Below are positions 25,378 through 34,394 of a stretch of DNA of 64,000 nt, piece after piece. The position numbers and the translations under genes were made by a program. Source of the DNA: Bryobacter sp. CoA8 C33 (GTDB taxonomy: Bacteria > Acidobacteriota > Terriglobia > Bryobacterales > Bryobacteraceae); assembly GCA_019931185.1 (NCBI GenBank), contig JAINDK010000003.1, positions 45,079 to 109,078 of the forward strand, read 5' to 3'. The first letter of the stretch is position 1. The number at the start of each line of letters is the position of its first letter. The notes under the pieces are model-generated. The model ran no database searches and was not told the origin of the DNA. It saw nothing but the letters and a program-made list of their open reading frames with translations.

Positions 25378-26676
25378 ATGTCCTCCCCGATCCTCCTCCT
25401 CGCCCTGTTCGCCGCCGACCCCCTCACCCTCGCCGATGCCGTCCAGCGCGCCGTCTCCTCTCACCCCACCGCCGCCTCCGCCCGCGCCGCCCTGCGCGCC
25501 GCCGCCGAAAAATCCTCTCTCGCCGCCGCCTCCCGCAAGCCGCGCATCGATTTCCAGGAATCCTGGGTCAACTCTAATAATCCCGTCTTCGTCTTCTCCA
25601 GCCTCCTCACTCAACGGCAGTTCGGCCCGGCCAACTTCGCCATCCCCACTCTCAACTCCCCCGGCTTCCTCAATAACTTCCAAAGCCTCATCACCGCCGA
25701 ACAACTCCTTTTCGATTCCGGCCGCACGCGCAAATCCATCGAAGCCGCCTCCCTCGAGCGCCAACTCGCCGAATCCTCCCTCGAGCAAGTCGAACTTGCC
25801 CTCGCCGCCCGCACCGCCCGTGCCTATCTCGACGCTCAACTCACTCGCGCCGCGATCCCCGTCGCCGAGCAAGCCCTACTCAGCGCCCGCTCGAGCCTCA
25901 TCCAGGCCGAAGCCTCCCTTGCCGCCGGCCGTACCACCCCTGCTGACCCCCTCAGCGTCAAAGTCCAAATTGCCACACTCGAAGAACAACTTCTCGAGCG
26001 CCGTGCCCAATCAGCCATCGCCAGCCGCGTCCTCCATGAGCTCATCGGCGCCGCCGACGAGGCGGCCTTCGATCTCTCCACCCCCCTTTCGGCCTCCCCC
26101 TCTCATCCCACGGCCGCCCTCCTCCGGCCCGAACTGGCCCAGGCCCGCCTCACCCTCGCCTCCTCGGCCAAGCAAACTGAAATCGCCCGCCTCGCCTGGC
26201 TGCCCACCGTCGGCCTCCGCCTTGGCTTTGAAGCCGACCGCCAGCGCTTCGTCACTCGCGCTGGCTCCAATTGGCTCGCCGCCCTCAGCCTCAAATGGAC
26301 GCCTTACTCCGGCGGCGCCGACCGGGCTCTGCTCCGCATCGCCCAAGCCTCCCGCGATGCCGCCCAAGCCTCCCTCACCGCCACCGAACGCCGGCTCAAA
26401 CTCGAGGTCTTCGAAGCCCAAACACTCCTCGATTCCTCCCGCGCCCGCCTCGCCACCTCCCAATCCGCCATCGATTCCGCTCAGGAAACCCTCCGCATCA
26501 CCCGCGACCGCTATGAGGCCGGCCTCACCACCATCACCGAACTCCTGCGCGCTGAATCCGCTCTGAACGATTCCCGTCTCCGTCTTCTCATTGCCAATCA
26601 CGGCCTCCGCGCCGCTCAATTGAACCTGGCCGCCGCCCTCGGCTCCCTCAAGCCGGGCGCCGCGCTGCTCCAGTGA
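25378..26676 (+). CDS. TolC-like outer-membrane efflux protein
   Basis: The 432-residue protein begins MSSPILLLALFAADPLTLAD (signal peptide, then the family's typical LTLADAVQRAV helix). Two outer-membrane-factor repeats follow with long coiled coils; LLTAEQLLFDSGRTRKS-like and LSLKWTPYSGGADRA mark the two beta-strand regions. It would provide the outer-membrane exit channel for the RND pump encoded downstream. ATG 25378 is preferred: the in-frame ATG 25357 lies inside the operator and before the deduced transcript start. No ribosome site is visible. Confidence 0.88.
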   Translation: MSSPILLLALFAADPLTLADAVQRAVSSHPTAASARAALRAAAEKSSLAAASRKPRIDFQESWVNSNNPVFVFSSLLTQRQFGPANFAIPTLNSPGFLNNFQSLITAEQLLFDSGRTRKSIEAASLERQLAESSLEQVELALAARTARAYLDAQLTRAAIPVAEQALLSARSSLIQAEASLAAGRTTPADPLSVKVQIATLEEQLLERRAQSAIASRVLHELIGAADEAAFDLSTPLSASPSHPTAALLRPELAQARLTLASSAKQTEIARLAWLPTVGLRLGFEADRQRFVTRAGSNWLAALSLKWTPYSGGADRALLRIAQASRDAAQASLTATERRLKLEVFEAQTLLDSSRARLATSQSAIDSAQETLRITRDRYEAGLTTITELLRAESALNDSRLRLLIANHGLRAAQLNLAAALGSLKPGAALLQ

Positions 26677-26696
26677 TCCGCCAAAGGACTTACCCC

Positions 26697-27836
26697 ATGC
26701 GCTATTTCGTTGCTACCGCAATCATTACCACTCTTGCCGGCTGTGGCGGATCTCACCCCCCCTCTGCTCATTCCACTGCCGTCCCCCAGCGCTTTACGCT
26801 TCCGGTCGAAGTTCTTCGCCCTGCTCCCGCCCCTGTTCTTGCTCACGCCTCCGGCCTGATCGAGTCCCAAACCCGTACCGTGATCGCCGCTCAAATCCTC
26901 GGACGTATCCGCCAGGTCCACGCCGCCATCGGCCAAACCGTTCAGCCCGGTCAAACCCTGATCACCCTCGACAGCCAGCAACTCGACGCGGCCACCGCCC
27001 AAGCCGAGGCCTCCCGCCTCGAGGCGGCCAGCGCTCTCGATGAAACCACGGCTCTTCTCTCCTCGGCCCGCGCCCAGCTTCAGATTGCTCAATCCACCGA
27101 GTCCCGCCTCCGCCAGTTGTTCTCCCGCCAAAGCCTGAGTGCTCAGGAAATGGACGAAGCCGCCGCCCGCCTCGCCCAGGCCCAGTCTCAACTCGCCGCC
27201 GCCCAAGCCCGCAAGTCTCAGGTCCAATCTCGCCTCCAGCAGACCGAACAGGCCCTCGCCTCAGCCCGTACTCAGCGCACCCACACGGTCCTCACCGCTC
27301 CTTTCGCCGGCATCGTCACCGGCAAGCAGGCTCAACCCGGCGCCATCGCCCTGCCCGGTGCTCCTCTGCTCACCCTCGAACGCTCCGGCGCCCTCCGCGC
27401 CACCCTCAATGTCGAGGAATCCCAAGCCTCTTCGCTCCGCCTGGGTCTCCCCCTAACCCTCCTCCTCGACGGCTCAGCCCCAGTCCCCTCCCGCATCACT
27501 GAAATCGTCCCCGCCCTCGATCCCGCCTCGCGCACCCTCATCGTGCGCGCCGCCCTACCCCAATCTCCTGGCCTCCGCTCCGGCCAGTTCGTCCGCGGCG
27601 AGTGGACCACCGGTCAGCGCGAAACCCTCTCCCTGCCCGCCTCGGCCGTCCGCGAATCCGGTCAGATCCAACTCGTCTTCGTCCTCGACAATGGCTTGGC
27701 CCACTCCCGCATGGTCACCCTCGGCCCGATCCTCGCCGGCCGCCGCGAGATCCTCAGCGGCCTCTCCGCCGGCGATAAAGTCGTCTCCTCGCTACCCCCG
27801 GCCCTCAACGACGGCGCTCTCGTGGAGGCCAAATAA
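26697..27836 (+). CDS. RND-pump periplasmic adaptor lipoprotein
   Basis: The 379-residue protein starts MRYFVATAIITTLAGCGGS, with a lipobox ending in Cys16. The membrane-fusion-protein order follows: barrel-sandwich half-motif QILGRIRQVHAAIGQTVQPG, two coiled-coil helices (about 105-200), HTVLTAPFAGIVTGKQAQPG (second lipoyl half), then beta-barrel and membrane-proximal domains. It bridges pump and outer-membrane channel. An overlapping GTG at 26673 (GTGA with the previous stop) is in frame, but AAAGGA before ATG 26697 and the lipobox position favour the latter. Confidence 0.9.
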   Translation: MRYFVATAIITTLAGCGGSHPPSAHSTAVPQRFTLPVEVLRPAPAPVLAHASGLIESQTRTVIAAQILGRIRQVHAAIGQTVQPGQTLITLDSQQLDAATAQAEASRLEAASALDETTALLSSARAQLQIAQSTESRLRQLFSRQSLSAQEMDEAAARLAQAQSQLAAAQARKSQVQSRLQQTEQALASARTQRTHTVLTAPFAGIVTGKQAQPGAIALPGAPLLTLERSGALRATLNVEESQASSLRLGLPLTLLLDGSAPVPSRITEIVPALDPASRTLIVRAALPQSPGLRSGQFVRGEWTTGQRETLSLPASAVRESGQIQLVFVLDNGLAHSRMVTLGPILAGRREILSGLSAGDKVVSSLPPALNDGALVEAK

Positions 27837-30800
27837 ATGACCTCCCCACTTGGTCCCGCCGGCCGCATTGCCGCCGCCTTCGTCCACTCCAAGCTCACCC
27901 CCCTGCTCATCATCGCCTCCCTCGCCCTCGGCTTCTTCTCCGTCCTCCTGCTGCCCCGCGAAGAAGAACCCCAGATCGTCGTCCCCATGGCCGACGTCAT
28001 GATTTCCATGCCCGGCCTCTCCCCGGCTGAAATCGAGCAGCGCCTGACCAAACCCTTCGAAAAAATCCTCTGGGAAATCCCCGGTGTCGAGTACCTCTAC
28101 TCCACCTCCATGCCCGGTCAAGCCCTCCTCATCGTTCGCTTCCTCGTCGGCGAGGACGAAAACGCAAGCATCGTCAAACTGAATCAGAAGCTCGCTGCCA
28201 ACGCCGCCCTCCTGCCCCCCGGCGCTTTTCCTCCGCTCGTCAAACTTCACTCCATCGACGATGTCCCCATCCTCGCCCTCACTCTCCATTCTTCTCAACA
28301 CTCCCCCTTCGCTCTCCGCCGCATCGCCGCCCAACTCGAGGACACAATCAGGGAAGCCGATTCCGTCTCCTCCGTTACTCTCATCGGTGGCCAGCGCCGC
28401 GAACTCCGCCTCACTCTCGATCTCGAAAAACTCAACTCCTACCGTCTCTCTCCCCATGCCATCCTAGACGCTCTCCAGGCTCACAACCAGCGCTTTGACT
28501 CCGGCCGCATCACCCACGGCAACACTGAGTTTCTCGTCTCCGCCGGAGACTTCCTGCGCTCCGCCGAACATGCCTCTCGCCTCGTCGTTGACGTCCACAA
28601 TCAGCAGCCCATCTTCCTCCGGGATGTTGCCTCCATCGCCGACACCGGCACTGAACCCTCCGAGTATGTATTCCACCTCGACCGCTCCGGTTCTCAATCC
28701 GCCGTCACCATCGCCGTCGCCAAGCGCAAGGGCGCCAACGCCATCACCGTCGCTCGCGATGTTCTGCGCAAGGTCGAACGCGCCCGTCCCCGCCTCATTC
28801 CTTCCGCCGTCCAAATCACCACTACCCGCCAGTACGGTGAAACCGCCGCCGAAAAAAGCAACGAGCTCCTTGAGCACATGGCCTTCGCCGTCCTTTCCGT
28901 GGCACTGCTGATCGCTCTCGCCCTCGGCTGGCGCGAATCCCTTGTCGTCTTCGCCGCTGTTCCCGTCACCCTCGCCCTCACCCTCACCGTCTTCTACCTC
29001 TACGGCTACACCCTCAACCGCATCACCCTCTTCGCTCTCATCTTCTCCATCGGCATCCTGGTCGATGACGCCATCGTCGTGGTCGAAAACATCGTCCGCC
29101 ACGCTCGCCTCCCCCAAAATCACCACCTCCCTTTTCCCCAGGTCGTGATCGCTGCCGTCAATGAGGTCGGCAACCCCACCATCCTCGCTACCTTCACCGT
29201 TGTTGCCGCCATCCTTCCCATGGCCTTCGTCGGCGGTCTCATGGGCCCCTACATGCGCCCCATCCCCATCGGCGCCACCGCCGCCATGCTCTTCTCCATG
29301 CTCGTTGCCTTCCTAGTCACCCCCTGGGCCGCCGTCAAACTCCTCGCCGGCCACGCCCACCTCCACCAGGAGGGCAGGGAAGACCTCATCACCCGCCTCT
29401 ACCGACGCTACATGCACCGGCTGCTTCACCAACCACTCTGGACGGGCGGATTCCTCGTCTCCGTCGTCCTGCTGCTCATCGCCGCCATGCTCTTCTTCCC
29501 CCTCGGCTGGGTGAAGGTTAAGATGCTTCCCTTCGACAACAAGAGCGAATTCCAGGTCATTGTCAACATGCCCGAAGGCGCCTCCCTCGAGCAAACTCAG
29601 CACGCCGTCTCCACCCTCGCCCGCGCCGCCCTCGCCCAACCCGAGGTCCTCCACGCCCAAACCTACGCCGGCGCCGCCGCTCCCCACAACTTCAACGGTC
29701 TCGTCCGCCACTACTACCTCCGATCCGGCGCGAATGTGGCCGACATCCAGCTTAACCTCCAGTCCCGTCACGACCGCCAGCAACAGTCCCACGAAATCGC
29801 CAAACAGGTTCGCGACCGTCTCCTGCCCCTTGCCCAATCCCTCGGCGCTCTCATCCAGGTTGCTGAAGTCCCCCCGGGCCCCCCTGTACTCGCTACCCTG
29901 GTTGCCGAAGTCTACGGACCCAGCCCCGATGGCCGCCGCCGGATCGCCGCTGAACTCCGCACGATCTTCGCCCGCATCCCCGGTATCGTCGACATCGATT
30001 GGTATGTCGAGGATCCCCAACCCAAATACCACCTCTCCATCGACACGGAAAAAGCCGCCCTACACGGCATTTCTCCCCTCGCCGTCGCCGAGGCCCTTCG
30101 CCTCGCCACCGCCGGCCTTCCCGCCGGTCTCCTCCACCAGGAATCCGAGCTGGAACCCTTGCCCATCTCCCTCCGCCTCGCCCGCGCCGACCGCGCTTCT
30201 CTCGACCGCATCCGCCGCATCCCCGTCGCCGGCCCCACCGGGCCACCCGTACCCCTCTCCTCCCTTACGACCGTCAGCGAAACTCGCGAGGGCCCTTACA
30301 TCTATCACAAGAACCTGATGCCCGTTACCTACGTCACCGCCGACGTCGCCGGCCGCATCGAAGCCCCCGTTTACGCTGTCCTCGCCGCCGGCCCGGAAAT
30401 CGATAAGTTCCGTCCCGAAGGCTATGCCATCGAACAATATGTCGCCACCCAGCCCTTCGATACTTCTACTTACTCCATGAAATGGGATGGTGAGTGGCAC
30501 ATCACCTATGAAGTCTTCCGTGATTTAGGCCTTGCCTTTGCTGCCGTTCTCGTTCTTATCTATGTCCTGGTCGTCGGTTGGTTCGAAAGCTTCCTCACCC
30601 CCTTCGTCATCATGGTCGCCATTCCCTTCTCGCTGGTGGGCATCCTCCCCGGACATGCCCTTCTTGGCGCTTTCTTCACCGCCACTTCCATGATTGGCTT
30701 CATCGCTGGCGCCGGCATTGTCGTTCGCAACTCCATCATCCTCGTCGACTTCATCGAACTCCGCCTCGCCCAGGGCATGCCCCTCGATGCTGCCGTCATC

Positions 30801-31004
30801 GATGCCGGCGCCGTGCGTTTCCGCCCGATGATGCTCACCGCCGCCGCCGTCGTCGTCGGCTCGGCCGTCATCCTCTTCGACCCCATTTTTCAGGGGCTCG
30901 CCATCGCGCTGATGGCCGGCGAGATTGCCTCCCTGCTGCTGTCCCGCGTCACTGTCCCGGTTGTTTACTACTTCCTTCAGAACTTCCAAAGGAGATCAAT
31001 ATGA
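27837..31004 (+). CDS. RND-family efflux pump, inner-membrane permease
   Basis: The 1055-residue protein has the full RND architecture: an N-terminal helix, two large periplasmic loops and twelve membrane segments. TM4 carries the proton-relay Asp pair in [20 protein letters not shown]. Other marks are [20 protein letters not shown] and [20 protein letters not shown] near TM10-11. The sequence is closer to the HAE1-like/unclassified AcrB group than to CusA, since no methionine metal ladder was noticed. Its cargo is unknown. The ATG directly follows the adaptor TAA, so translation is coupled. Confidence 0.93.
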   Translation: MTSPLGPAGRIAAAFVHSKLTPLLIIASLALGFFSVLLLPREEEPQIVVPMADVMISMPGLSPAEIEQRLTKPFEKILWEIPGVEYLYSTSMPGQALLIVRFLVGEDENASIVKLNQKLAANAALLPPGAFPPLVKLHSIDDVPILALTLHSSQHSPFALRRIAAQLEDTIREADSVSSVTLIGGQRRELRLTLDLEKLNSYRLSPHAILDALQAHNQRFDSGRITHGNTEFLVSAGDFLRSAEHASRLVVDVHNQQPIFLRDVASIADTGTEPSEYVFHLDRSGSQSAVTIAVAKRKGANAITVARDVLRKVERARPRLIPSAVQITTTRQYGETAAEKSNELLEHMAFAVLSVALLIALALGWRESLVVFAAVPVTLALTLTVFYLYGYTLNRITLFALIFSIGILVDDAIVVVENIVRHARLPQNHHLPFPQVVIAAVNEVGNPTILATFTVVAAILPMAFVGGLMGPYMRPIPIGATAAMLFSMLVAFLVTPWAAVKLLAGHAHLHQEGREDLITRLYRRYMHRLLHQPLWTGGFLVSVVLLLIAAMLFFPLGWVKVKMLPFDNKSEFQVIVNMPEGASLEQTQHAVSTLARAALAQPEVLHAQTYAGAAAPHNFNGLVRHYYLRSGANVADIQLNLQSRHDRQQQSHEIAKQVRDRLLPLAQSLGALIQVAEVPPGPPVLATLVAEVYGPSPDGRRRIAAELRTIFARIPGIVDIDWYVEDPQPKYHLSIDTEKAALHGISPLAVAEALRLATAGLPAGLLHQESELEPLPISLRLARADRASLDRIRRIPVAGPTGPPVPLSSLTTVSETREGPYIYHKNLMPVTYVTADVAGRIEAPVYAVLAAGPEIDKFRPEGYAIEQYVATQPFDTSTYSMKWDGEWHITYEVFRDLGLAFAAVLVLIYVLVVGWFESFLTPFVIMVAIPFSLVGILPGHALLGAFFTATSMIGFIAGAGIVVRNSIILVDFIELRLAQGMPLDAAVIDAGAVRFRPMMLTAAAVVVGSAVILFDPIFQGLAIALMAGEIASLLLSRVTVPVVYYFLQNFQRRSI

Positions 31005-31189
31005 ACGTCGAAAGACTGCTCCGCTTGATCGCGGGCACATTTATCCTCATTAGCCTTGCCCTCGCCCACTATTTCGATCCCAGATGGTATTGGTTCACCG
31101 CCTTCATCGGCGCGAATCTCCTGCAGTCCGCCTTCACCAACTGGTGCCCCATGATGACCATCCTCCGCAAGATCGGCGTCAAGGGATAA
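31001..31189 (+). CDS. Small DUF2892 (YgaP-type) membrane protein
   Basis: The 62-residue protein reads [20 protein letters not shown] at the start and [19 protein letters not shown] at the end, the exact layout of the YgaP membrane domain/DUF2892: two short helices with a conserved Cys (C49) in NWCP. Its ATG overlaps the pump stop (ATGA) and has a strong AAAGGAG site. DUF2892 proteins often accompany rhodaneses and sulfur-handling genes. Here it sits between an RND pump and an ArsR regulator with TauE/SafE next, supporting a sulfur or thiophilic-metal link. Confidence 0.85.
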   Translation: MNVERLLRLIAGTFILISLALAHYFDPRWYWFTAFIGANLLQSAFTNWCPMMTILRKIGVKG

Positions 31190-31212
31190 TTGAGGCAGTG
31201 GTCAAACATTCC

Positions 31213-31539
31213 ATGCCGGAAGCCTTCCTCGATTCCATCGCCCATCGCTTCCGCGCCCTCGGCGAACCCACCCGCCTCCGCATTCTCAAAACCCTTCTCG
31301 AAGGCGAGCATACCGTCTCCGCCCTCGTTCAATCCCTCGGCCTCACCCAGTCCAACACCTCCCGCCACCTCCAGGCCCTCCACGATGCCAACCTCGTCAA
31401 CCGCCGCAAATCCGGCCTCGAAGTGATTTACTTCGTCGACGATCCCCTCATCTCTCAGCTCTGCCAAATCATGTGCGACAGCGAACTCCGCCGCCTTGAA
31501 GATACCCTCGCGGCCGCCCGCCGCACCTCCAACTCCTAG
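31213..31539 (+). CDS. ArsR/SmtB-family transcriptional regulator
   Basis: The 108-residue protein has the ArsR winged helix: RFRALGEPTRLRILKTLLEG, recognition helix LTQSNTSRHLQALHDANLVN, and wing RRKSGLEVIYFVDD. The ELCVC-type arsenic site in helix 3 is absent. Instead, two Cys lie four apart in the C-terminal helix (C84, C88 in LCQIMCDSE). They could sense metal, persulfide or redox state, which is an inference. It probably represses its own operon through the inverted repeat at 25352-25369. GTG 31198 is an alternative start; ATG 31213 is preferred on family length. Confidence 0.88.
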   Translation: MPEAFLDSIAHRFRALGEPTRLRILKTLLEGEHTVSALVQSLGLTQSNTSRHLQALHDANLVNRRKSGLEVIYFVDDPLISQLCQIMCDSELRRLEDTLAAARRTSNS

Positions 31540-31724
31540 CCCTTGGGCTCCGCTAACAACTCCATACCTCACCTTCATCCGCCACACCACAACGCAATTC
31601 TGCTCCAGTTTCATCCACGCTCCCCAGCCTCATCACCCCTGCTATCGGCGCCTCTGGCCGCCAGTTCCGGCGACGCACTCAATCCAAGCCGCCACGCTCA
31701 AGAACTTCGCGATAATAACCCTTC

Positions 31725-32462
31725 GTGCTCTTTACGCTCCCCCTCTTGCCCCTCGCCATCCTCATTGGTATCGTTCTTGGCGCTCTTGGCAGTGGTGGAG
31801 CGATCCTCGCCCTTCCTGTCCTGGTCTACGGCGTTTCTCTTTCTGTCCCCCAAGCCATCGCGGTCTCGCAAATCGTGGTCGGCTCCGCTGCCCTCATCGG
31901 CGCGCTGCTACAGAGTCGCCGCGGGGCCGTGCGCTGGCGCGAGGCCTCTCTCTTCGCCCTCTCGGGCCTTCCTGCTACCACCCTCGGCGCCTATCTCGGC
32001 TCCCACCTCGAAGCTCGCCACCTGATGCTCACCTTCGCGGTTCTCGTTTTCCTCGCCGGGGCCCGTCTCTGGTTCTTTGATTCTCAAACCCCCTCTCCGC
32101 GCCCCCGCCTCCCTCTCTGTCTCGCCCTTGGCGCTCTCGTCGGTCTCCTCACCGGCATGCTTGGCGTCGGTGGCGGTTTCCTGCTCGTCCCCGCCATGAT
32201 TGCTTTCGCCGGCATCGATACCCGCGCCGCCACCGCCACCAGCCTCCCCGTCATCGCTCTCAACAGTCTCACCGGCGCTCTCCAGCACGTTCCTCTCTGG
32301 TCAAGTCTCCTCCCGCTCGTCCTCACATTCCTCCTTGCCACCCTACTCGGCACCTTCCTCGGCCTCGCCCTCGCCCGCCGGGCCTCTGAGCGCCACCTCC
32401 GTCGCTCGCTCGCCATCCTGTTGCTGGCCGTGGGTGCTGCCGTCGCACTAAAAAATCTCTAG
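31725..32462 (+). CDS. TauE/SafE-family anion exporter
   Basis: The 245-residue membrane protein shows the duplicated TauE/SafE pattern: IGIVLGALGSGGAILALPVL in the first half and VGLLTGMLGVGGGFLLVPAM in the second, with TATSLPVIALNSLTGALQHV. Family members export sulfite, sulfoacetate or related anions. The start is GTG 31725; a 185-base gap without a gene precedes it. It is on the same strand as the efflux operon, and the gap shows no clear terminator. It is therefore likely the last member, and it strengthens the sulfur theme. Confidence 0.85.
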   Translation: MLFTLPLLPLAILIGIVLGALGSGGAILALPVLVYGVSLSVPQAIAVSQIVVGSAALIGALLQSRRGAVRWREASLFALSGLPATTLGAYLGSHLEARHLMLTFAVLVFLAGARLWFFDSQTPSPRPRLPLCLALGALVGLLTGMLGVGGGFLLVPAMIAFAGIDTRAATATSLPVIALNSLTGALQHVPLWSSLLPLVLTFLLATLLGTFLGLALARRASERHLRRSLAILLLAVGAAVALKNL

Positions 32463-32582
32463 CTTACAATTCACGTCTAGAAACGGCAGTTGGCTGGCCC
32501 CTCACTGAGCGCCACTGATGGATACGGAACGGGATCAGCGCGAACGAAGAAAATTTGAGGCTTAACCCCGTTGGGTGACCAT

Positions 32583-32956
32583 GAAGAGGAGTTTGTCCAG
32601 TACCCGCCGCCCCGGAAGCTGGACACCTTTGGCGGGGTAATCGAAGTTGGCTGAGAAGAGGACGCCGGAGTGAGCCTGCACGGCGGCTTGGCCTTCCCCA
32701 TCGAGTTCTTGACTGGGAGCGGGATCTGGGAGAAGTTCGTTGAAGGTTGCCCGCTGAAGTATGTCTCGCCGAACGCGCTACGCTTCCATCACGGGGATGC
32801 GTGGGGACCAAGTATTGCCGCGGTTGCTGGGCATCGCGAAGTTCCGCCGCGAGGACTGCGTGCGGCGGGCTTTCGGGAAGCAGAACGAAGACGGTGAAGA
32901 CCTTGTATGGGCGTCAGGAGCAAGCCCGCGTTGGGTATAACCATGCGCCTGAATGG
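32583..32956 (+). pseudogene. Decayed IS1380-like transposase
   Basis: Three blocks of one transposase family appear in order in three different frames. Block 1 is SLHGGLAFPIEFLTGSGIWE followed by GCPLKYVSPN (to 32777), preceded by an in-frame TGA at 32652. Block 2 is RYASITGMRGDQVLPRLLGI and AKFRREDCVRRAFGKQNED (32776-32892). Block 3 is TVKTLYGRQEQARVGYNHAP (32891-32956). Intact relatives carry a stretch ending AGHxRYAH before block 2, and GYNPxKPGRPS after block 3. The intervening parts are deleted. The family name is by memory of IS1380-type motifs (YGxQExAxxGYN). Confidence 0.65.
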
Positions 32957-33069
32957 CGCAGTTTATCAGTGGGTGAGTGTCCCACCCCAGGAGGAATCGG
33001 TATGACTGGGCAGCTGGCGAGCGGCTCAGCCGGGTAATGGGCTGGGTCGGAGCCTCGTGACAAGGTCCG
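32957..33069. other. Non-coding junction between transposase remnant and truncated cotH
   Basis: The stretch is G-rich on the + strand, unlike its C-rich surroundings. It contains GGGTGAGTGTCCCACCCC and GCTGGCGAGCGGCTCAGCCG, both able to fold. The layout recalls the 5' domain of some group II introns, but no domain V or reverse transcriptase is present. It probably came with the mobile element and ends where the CotH frame opens (about 33061). Confidence 0.3.
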
Positions 33070-33759
33070 CTCGATCTCGATCTTTCCTTCGGTGGCTTCG
33101 GCGCCGGCCCCCTGGCGCCGATTGTGAAACCCTGGCGCGGCCAAAGTCGCTTCCTCGAACGCCTCTTCTCCCTCGAGGCCTTCATTAAGTTCTATAAGTC
33201 TCATCTCGCTGCCTACAACAACACTCTCGGCCAGCCCGAACGCCTCGCCGCTCAGGTCGACGCCTTGGCGGCTCTCATCCGGCCCGCTGTCGCCGATGAG
33301 TCCGATGTGAAGCCAACTGCCTTCCATCGCCGCATTGCCGCGAACCCCACCGCCGAGCCTCTCCCGCCGCCGCTCGCTCAGATGGGCCCCCCGCCCGGTC
33401 CGGCCCGACCAGGTGGCCCCGGTGGCCCGGGCGGCATGCCCGTCAAACTCTTCGTTCCTGCTCGCGTTCAATCCGTTGCCGGCCAACTTGCCGGTAAACA
33501 AACCCCTGCCACCCCTCCGCAAGGCGCCCGCGGCGGCCCGATCTTCTTCGCCGGCGCCGCCCTCCATCGCTCCCTCGATGCAGACCAGGACGGCGCCCTC
33601 TCACGCACCGAAATGCTCTCGGCCTTCTCGCGCTTCTTTGCCGATTGGGCTGGAACTCCCGAATCCCCTCTCACCGCCGACCAACTCCGCGCCGGCCTGG
33701 AAAATCTGCTCCCCCCGCTGCCCGGCCCGGGCATGATGATCATGGGAATCCTACCGTGA
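33070..33759 (+). pseudogene. CotH-type kinase gene truncated at its 5' end, with EF-hand
   Basis: The frame opens after a TGA at 33058 and reads LDLDLSFGGFGAGPLAPIVK, the end of a CotH kinase core (the family has a WDLN-x-FGG stretch here). The C-terminal region of CotH proteins follows (FLERLFSLEAFIKFYKSHLA), then a Pro/Gly linker (GPPPGPARPGGPGGPGG) and an EF-hand-like loop DADQDGALSRTEM. The kinase N-terminal two-thirds are missing, replaced by mobile-element debris. A GTG at 33124 would allow a 211-residue protein, but it would be only the tail. The stop overlaps DUF4956. Confidence 0.6.
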
Positions 33760-34394
33760 ATCCCATGCTCCCCGATACTCTCATCCGCTTGGCCCTTGCC
33801 TTCCTGATGGGCCTCGGCGTCGTCGCCGTTTATGCCTGGGCGCGCGCCCGCATTCTCGCCAGTTCCTCTTTCCCGCTCACGCTGCTGCTGCTGTGCGTCC
33901 TCATTGCCATGGTCACTCAGGTCATCGGTGACAATGTCGCCCGCGCCTTCTCTCTCGTCGGCGCCCTCAGCATCGTCCGCTTCCGTACCGTTGTCCGCGA
34001 CACCCGGGATACCGCCTACGTGATCCTCGCAGTCATTGCCGGCATGGCCGTCGGAGCAGGGAACACCTGGATCGCCTCCCTCGGGATTCTCTCGGTCGCT
34101 CTTGCTGAATTTCTCTTCCGCTTCCGCCCCGCCATCGGCGCCGACATCAGCCTTACGCTCCGCGCCGCCCCCGGCACCGACCTCGACCAAATCTTCACCC
34201 AAACCCTCAACAACCTCGTTTGCACCCGCCATCTCGAAAGCTTGGCTCAGGTCAAACAGGGCGAATCCGTGGAGGCCCACTACCACCTCCATCTCGCCCC
34301 CGGCGTTGAGCTTTCACGCATCCTCGCCGCACTTACCGCCATCGGCGGCATTCACCACGTCACTGCCTCCCGCCGCTCTCCCGAACAGACCTAA
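33756..34394 (+). CDS. DUF4956 membrane protein
   Basis: The 212-residue protein has three or four helices ([38 protein letters not shown]). The DUF4956 signature [20 protein letters not shown] is followed by [18 protein letters not shown], then a soluble C-terminal domain. DUF4956 genes usually lie beside CotH kinases and VTC-type polyphosphate polymerase domains. Here the CotH partner is truncated and no VTC gene remains, so the system may be broken. The start GTG overlaps the CotH stop (GTGA); ATG 33765 is an alternative. The stop overlaps convergent obg by four bases. Confidence 0.82.
   Translation: MNPMLPDTLIRLALAFLMGLGVVAVYAWARARILASSSFPLTLLLLCVLIAMVTQVIGDNVARAFSLVGALSIVRFRTVVRDTRDTAYVILAVIAGMAVGAGNTWIASLGILSVALAEFLFRFRPAIGADISLTLRAAPGTDLDQIFTQTLNNLVCTRHLESLAQVKQGESVEAHYHLHLAPGVELSRILAALTAIGGIHHVTASRRSPEQT

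Noticed and set aside
32957..33069. Group II intron
   Set aside because: No domain V hairpin, no reverse transcriptase and no defined 3' end; resemblance is limited to short phrases.
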